A stretch of 64,000 nucleotides of DNA from Myxococcota bacterium. GTDB taxonomy: Bacteria > Myxococcota > B64-G9. Positions within the stretch are counted from its first letter, which is position 1; every line of letters begins with the position of its first letter. This document shows positions 60,159-64,000 of the stretch, piece by piece. The notes below the pieces were generated by a model. That model saw nothing but the letters and a program-made list of their open reading frames with translations. It was not told the origin of the DNA and searched no databases. The stretch covers positions 1-64,000 of the forward strand of contig JAKLGA010000002.1 of NCBI GenBank assembly GCA_022710975.1, given 5' to 3'. The translations under genes and the position numbers were made by a program.

Positions 60159-63115
60159 GGCCGGCGGCGGCGGCCGAGCCAGGTCAGGCCGAGCCAGGCC
60201 AGGCCGAGCCAGGCCAGGGCGGCCAGGGAGCCGGGTCCGGACGGGCCGCAGCCGCAACCGTCCCCGCCCCCGTCGTCCGCGCCACCGTCCGTCATGGCGT
60301 CCGCGCCCCCGTCCGCCCCGGCGTCCGCGCCGTCCTGCCCGTCCGCGGCGTCCTGGCCGTCCGCGTCCTGGCCGTCGTCCTGGACCGGGCAGCCGGCGTC
60401 CCCTCCGTCCGGGCCGCCGTCGCGCTGGTCCACCGGCACCACGCATAGCCCGTCCGCGCACACGGAGTCCCCGGGGCAAGCGCGGCCCGCGCAGGGATCG
60501 GGCTCGCACTGGCCGCCCCGGCAGCGGAACCCCTCGGCGCAGCCCACCAGCGCGCAGCCCTCGTTCTGGCACTGGCCGTCCACGCACGCCTGGGCCAGGC
60601 CGCAGGCCAGCTCGCCGCACGGGTCGGGCAGGCACTCGCCCAGCGCGCAGCGCAGCCCCGGGCCGCACCCGCCGCACAGCGGGGACAGGCAGGCGCCCTC
60701 GGCGCAGAACTCGTCCGCCGGACAGCCCTGCCCGGCGCAGGGATCCGGCGCGCAGGCGCCCGCCAGGCAGCGCTCACCGGCGGGGCAGGCCTGGCCCGGG
60801 GCGAAGCAGTCGAGCGGCACGCACTCCCCCAGGCGGCAGATCTCGCCCGGCCCGCACGCGGGCGCGCCCGGCTCGGCGCAGGGATCCGCGCACACGCCGC
60901 CGGGGCCGCAGCGCTGGCCCGCGGGGCAGGCCACCTCGCAGCACTCCGGCGCGCACCACCCGCGCAGGCAGGCGAAGCCGGGCAGCAGGCACTCGCCCTG
61001 GGGGCAGGCCTCGACGCACGCCCCGCAGCGGCACACCTGGCTCGGGCCGCAGCCCGCGCCGTCCTCGTCGGTCAGCCCGTCGCAGTCCTGGTCCAGGGAG
61101 TCGCACACCTCGGCGCCGAGGGACGGCGGCGGGCAGCGCACCTCCCCGGCCTGGCAGCTCGCCACCTGCCGGCAGCTCCCCCGGCCGCAGGTCGCGTCCA
61201 GGTGATCCTCGTCCGTGAGCCCGTCACAGTCGCTGTCCCGCCCGTCGCAGTCGTCGCTCCCCCCGGCGCTGGCGCAGCCGCCCCGGGTCGCGACCAGGAT
61301 GGTCCCCTGGGCCCCGACCGCGAAACCCAGCTCGCCCGTCGGGAAGGCCAGCCCCTGGAGGCTGCGGCTGGTCGGCAGGCTCTGCGCGGACCAGGTGGCC
61401 CCGGCGTCGGACGAGGACAGCACCCGCCCGTCCGCGCCCGCGACCCACACCCGTTCCCCGCTGCGGGCCAGGGCGAACAGGTCCTGCGCGCCGGCCGCGC
61501 CCGCGGGCGTCCAGGTCGCGCCGCCGTCCACGCTCGCGAGCACCACCCCGCCGCGGCCCGCGGCCAGCCCGCGCAGGCCGTCCTCGAAGAACACCAGCGC
61601 CAGGAGGTCGGCGCCGGTCGCGGCCGGCACGAGCTCCCAGGTCGCGCCGCCGTCCCCGGTGCGCAGGCTCACGCCGTGCGCGCCCACGGCCCAGCCGCGC
61701 AGCTCGTCCGCGAACCAGACCGCCTGCAGCCACTCGCCGGTGCCCGAGCCCTGGGGCGTCCAGGTCGCGCCGCCGTCCGCGGTGGCCCAGATGGCGCCCG
61801 CGTAGCCCACGGCCCAGCCGTGGGACTCGTCCACGAAGCGCAGGCCGTAGAAGGCCTGGGGCGCCTCGGCCACCTGGGCCGTCCAGGTCTGCCCGCCGTC
61901 CAGGCTGGCCAGGATGCGCCCCCCGCCCGCCTCCGAGGCCCCCGCGGCCCACGCGTGCAGCCCGTCGGGCAGGAGCTGGACCGCGGACAGCCTGGCCGCG
62001 CTCGAGGTGGGGACCGGCTCCCAGGTCTGGCCCCCGTCCGCCGTGCGCAGCGCGAGCCCCGCGTCCCCCACGGCCAGGCCACGCGAGGCGTCCGCGAAGC
62101 TCACCGCCCGCAGCCAGCCCAGCTCGGGCCCCGACAGCGACTCCCAGGTCAGGCCGAAGTCGGTCGAGCGCAGCAGCAGCCCCGCGTCCCCGGCGATCCA
62201 GCCCCGCCCGTCGGGCAGCAGGCGCACCGCGCGCAGGTCGCCGGCGACGCCCGAGGGCACCAGGCTCCAGCTCGCGCCGCCGTCCTCGCTGCGCACGATC
62301 GTGCCCTGATCCCCCACCGCCACCACCCGCTGCTCGTCGGCGAAGGCCACCCCAGCCAGGTTGCGGATGGTGGGCAGGGGCTCGACCAGCACGACGGTCG
62401 CGCCGTCGCGCATCACGGCGATGGTGCCGTTGTTGCCCACCGCCACCAGGTGGCAGGCCGAGCGCAGGTCCACGGCGCGCAGCGTCTGGTACACCCCGAC
62501 CGCGGGGCGCTGCCAGACCTGGCCTCCGTCCTGGGTGGTGAGCAGCAGCCCCCCCTCGCCCGCCGCGGCCCCGGTCCAGGCGTCCGCGAAGCGCACGGCG
62601 CGCAGATCCTGGGACACGCCCAGCAACAGGGGCTGCCAGGTGTCCCCGCCGTCCAGGGTCCGCACGATCGTGCCCTGATCTCCGGCCGCGAAGCCGACCC
62701 AGGGGTGGATGAAGCTCAGCGCGTACAGGTCCACGCCGGTCGGCGCGAGCAGCGGTGCGAAGCTCGCCCCCCCGTCCAGGGAGCGCAGCAGCGTGCCCTC
62801 CCCGCCCACGGCGTAGAGCCAGGCCGGGCCGACCACGGGCTGGACCAGCTCGAGCGCCCGCAGATCCACCCCCACCCGGGTGTGCGCCGTCCGCCAGGCC
62901 AAGCCCCCGTCCCCGGACAGCACCAGGGCGCCGTCCTGCCCGCAGGCGGCCAGCCCGCCCTCGGCGGTGACGTCCAGGGCCATCAGGTCCTGCCCCGTGG
63001 TGCGCGGGAGCTGCCAGCCCCAGCCGTCCTCGGCCCGGGCCCGGGGCCAGGCCGCCAGGCAGGCCAGGGCTCCCAGGAGGACCACCCACGAGGCCGGACG
63101 CTGGGCGTAGCTCAA
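60152..63115 (-). CDS. MYXO-CTERM-sorted surface protein with BNR-type repeats, -DCDG- motif and Cys-rich modules
   Basis: 987 residues. Signal peptide (about 5-30), then some 560 residues of repeated units carrying DGGATW/DGGQTW motifs (SLDGGASFAP, TADGGQTWEP, SVDGGATWTP), a multi-bladed propeller as in HCF136/BNR proteins. Next a MopE-like metal-binding segment (DDCDGRDSDCDGLTDED; SLDQDCDGLTDEDG), then a Cys-rich EGF-like region (C-x3-10-C units), a long Asp/Gly/Ala spacer, and the C-terminal sorting tail GDGCGCGPSG, a Leu/Ala/Trp helix and RRRR. TTG 63115 is chosen for the GGGGAG 6 bases upstream; an open frame goes further but overlaps the PilZ gene. It lies 23 bases downstream of that gene, a likely operon. 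Confidence 0.88.
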   Translation of the reverse strand: MSYAQRPASWVVLLGALACLAAWPRARAEDGWGWQLPRTTGQDLMALDVTAEGGLAACGQDGALVLSGDGGLAWRTAHTRVGVDLRALELVQPVVGPAWLYAVGGEGTLLRSLDGGASFAPLLAPTGVDLYALSFIHPWVGFAAGDQGTIVRTLDGGDTWQPLLLGVSQDLRAVRFADAWTGAAAGEGGLLLTTQDGGQVWQRPAVGVYQTLRAVDLRSACHLVAVGNNGTIAVMRDGATVVLVEPLPTIRNLAGVAFADEQRVVAVGDQGTIVRSEDGGASWSLVPSGVAGDLRAVRLLPDGRGWIAGDAGLLLRSTDFGLTWESLSGPELGWLRAVSFADASRGLAVGDAGLALRTADGGQTWEPVPTSSAARLSAVQLLPDGLHAWAAGASEAGGGRILASLDGGQTWTAQVAEAPQAFYGLRFVDESHGWAVGYAGAIWATADGGATWTPQGSGTGEWLQAVWFADELRGWAVGAHGVSLRTGDGGATWELVPAATGADLLALVFFEDGLRGLAAGRGGVVLASVDGGATWTPAGAAGAQDLFALARSGERVWVAGADGRVLSSSDAGATWSAQSLPTSRSLQGLAFPTGELGFAVGAQGTILVATRGGCASAGGSDDCDGRDSDCDGLTDEDHLDATCGRGSCRQVASCQAGEVRCPPPSLGAEVCDSLDQDCDGLTDEDGAGCGPSQVCRCGACVEACPQGECLLPGFACLRGWCAPECCEVACPAGQRCGPGGVCADPCAEPGAPACGPGEICRLGECVPLDCFAPGQACPAGERCLAGACAPDPCAGQGCPADEFCAEGACLSPLCGGCGPGLRCALGECLPDPCGELACGLAQACVDGQCQNEGCALVGCAEGFRCRGGQCEPDPCAGRACPGDSVCADGLCVVPVDQRDGGPDGGDAGCPVQDDGQDADGQDAADGQDGADAGADGGADAMTDGGADDGGGDGCGCGPSGPGSLAALAWLGLAWLGLTWLGRRRRPQ

Positions 63116-63138
63116 GAGTGTCTCCCCGGGGAGGCGCC

Positions 63139-63477
63139 TCAGCCCTCGTCCAGGATGCGGCGGACGAGGTAGCGCAGGAACTCCCGTGCCTGATCGCTGA
63201 TGTCGAGGAAGCGGACCGCGAACCCCGCCGGCGGGTGGCGCTGGCGCCAGACCACCTCGCCCTGGGCGCGGATGGGCACCGGGCTGTCCGGGATGGTGAT
63301 CTCCAGGCTCACCCGGGTCTCCTCCTGCAGCGGATCGTCGGCCAGCAGGAAGATGCCGCCCGCGCTGATGTTCTTGCTGGTGAAGTGCCGGACGCCACCC
63401 GGCCCCTCGAGCTTGACCATGGCGGTCAAGGGGGCGCGGTCGGCTTGTCGTTTCTCCCAGGGGCGGCGCTCGTCCAT
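63139..63477 (-). CDS. PilZ-domain c-di-GMP-binding protein
   Basis: 112 residues, a stand-alone PilZ domain: R10QADR14 supplies the RxxxR motif and N36ISAGG41 the N/DxSxxG motif for cyclic di-GMP. Followed after 23 bases by the MYXO-CTERM surface-protein gene, suggesting that c-di-GMP state and the expression or export of that protein may be linked (inference). Own promoter on the minus strand. Confidence 0.92.
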   Translation of the reverse strand: MDERRPWEKRQADRAPLTAMVKLEGPGGVRHFTSKNISAGGIFLLADDPLQEETRVSLEITIPDSPVPIRAQGEVVWRQRHPPAGFAVRFLDISDQAREFLRYLVRRILDEG

Positions 63478-63507
63478 GCCTGGATATCCCGGTGGCGGTC
63501 CTGGGGC

Positions 63508-63537
63508 ATCCTAGGCGCAGGCCCGGCGGGCTGTCAA
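63508..63537 (-). promoter_or_regulatory. Promoter for the PilZ operon
   Basis: Minus strand TTGACA (63537-63532), 18 bases, TAGGAT (63513-63508). Confidence 0.6.
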
Positions 63538-63555
63538 CGCGGTCTGCCGCCCGGC

Positions 63556-64000
63556 TCAGTCGCAGTCGCGGTAGGTCGAGTCCGGCTTCAGGCCGATCTT
63601 CCGGCGGCGCGCCTCCCGCTTCCGATCGCGCTTGACCTGCTCCTTGATCCGCCGGTCTTGGTCCTTCTGGAACTCGTCCCACTCCTCGGTGTGCTTCTTG
63701 CACTCCGGGCCCTTGCCAGCGCACACGTTGCTCGACTCCTCGTCGAGCTTCTTCTGCTCCGGGTGGGTGTTGCTCTCGCACTGGGCCAGGAACTTGGCCT
63801 GGTCCAGCTCCTCCTGGCTCCCCCGGGAGAGCTCCGCGATGCGCTTCTCGATCTTGGCCCGGTCCTCGGCGGAGTTGCCCTTGTTCTTGAGCAGCATCTC
63901 CTGGAACTGGCGGGCCTCCTCGCGCGCGAAGCTCAGGCGCGCGACCTCGAGCTGGGCCTCGCGCACCCCGGTCGCGCTGCAGGGCCCCCGGGCCGCCTCC
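63556..64000 (-). CDS. Coiled-coil protein with scattered cysteines (5' end beyond window)
   Basis: Open to the right edge: codons upstream of the internal GTG 63966 continue as sense (EAARGPCSATGV...), so the true start is likely outside. The visible part is highly charged helix (FAREEARQFQEMLLKNKGN; DRAKIEKRIAELSRGSQEEL), with cysteines in AQCESN, SNVCAGKGPECKKH and the final RDCD. Family not recognised. Confidence 0.65.
   Translation of the reverse strand, partial: EAARGPCSATGVREAQLEVARLSFAREEARQFQEMLLKNKGNSAEDRAKIEKRIAELSRGSQEELDQAKFLAQCESNTHPEQKKLDEESSNVCAGKGPECKKHTEEWDEFQKDQDRRIKEQVKRDRKREARRRKIGLKPDSTYRDCD

Noticed and set aside
63116-63781. 222-residue N-terminal extension of the MYXO-CTERM protein
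   Set aside because: It overlaps the PilZ gene, its promoter and the next gene in another frame; the signal peptide begins at TTG 63115.

Overview
The window is a very GC-rich chromosomal segment from a Myxococcota-type bacterium (a myxobacterium or close relative). Evidence: three large Ser/Thr kinases with Hanks motifs, a caspase-like protease, a PilZ, a GGDEF-type and an HD-GYP protein, many Cys-rich EGF-like or -DCDG- surface proteins, and C-terminal MYXO-CTERM sorting tails (a Gly/Cys motif, a hydrophobic helix, then an Arg cluster). Most genes have a good Shine-Dalgarno. Recognisable promoters are of the TTGAC-N17-TAnnnT type. The classification is inference from gene content.

Layout. 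1-9.7 kb: end of groEL, lon, a kinase with a large helical sensor part, a DUF362 ferredoxin-like protein (minus) and dnaK. 9.7-15.1 kb: an HD-GYP response regulator converging on a PEGA-domain kinase, then an AEC permease and dihydropyrimidinase-like pair. 15.1-21.3 kb (minus strand): a set of exported proteins: a Cys-rich lipoprotein, an unusual metalloprotease/VWA fusion, a small secreted protein and an EGF/propeller lipoprotein. 21.3-25.5 kb: an IscU-like protein, gltX, a CPBP protease, small membrane and exported proteins and tRNA-Gln. 25.5-45.9 kb: the classic translation/RNA cluster rimP-nusA-ylxR-infB-DUF503 / rbfA(fused to nrnA)-truB-rpsO-pnp-dut, split by about 8.8 kb of accessory genes (caspase with beta-barrel, Cys-rich protein, ECF-like sigma factor, zinc-finger membrane protein, large lipoprotein, TPR protein). 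46-53.7 kb: a kinase/coiled-coil/FGE protein, a diguanylate cyclase-type regulator, a small Clp-N-like protein and a GT39-type glycosyltransferase. 53.8-64 kb: a redoxin / TlpA / outer-membrane-barrel operon, a lipoprotein, an FHA protein, DUF4177-def-epmA, and a PilZ plus MYXO-CTERM BNR-repeat protein pair; a Cys-containing coiled-coil protein runs off the right edge.

How the genes connect. Much of the window is either housekeeping proteostasis and translation (groEL, lon, dnaK, gltX, nusA, infB, rpsO, pnp, def, epmA) or a signalling and cell-surface layer (kinases, c-di-GMP proteins, FHA, sorted Cys-rich proteins). Several junctions are 4-nt GTGA/ATGA overlaps, indicating translationally coupled operons.

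The most unusual items are: (i) one reading frame joining a matrixin-like protease with an internal MYXO-CTERM tail to a VWA lipoprotein, with no conventional start codon available for the second half; (ii) two related non-coding palindromic elements, each between convergent genes; (iii) two copies of a 29-nt hairpin repeat 54 kb apart whose stem differences are compensatory; (iv) an RbfA-NrnA fusion; (v) the caspase/sigma/lipoprotein block inside the infB-rbfA cluster; (vi) divergent promoters that share one -35 box, and several near-leaderless genes.
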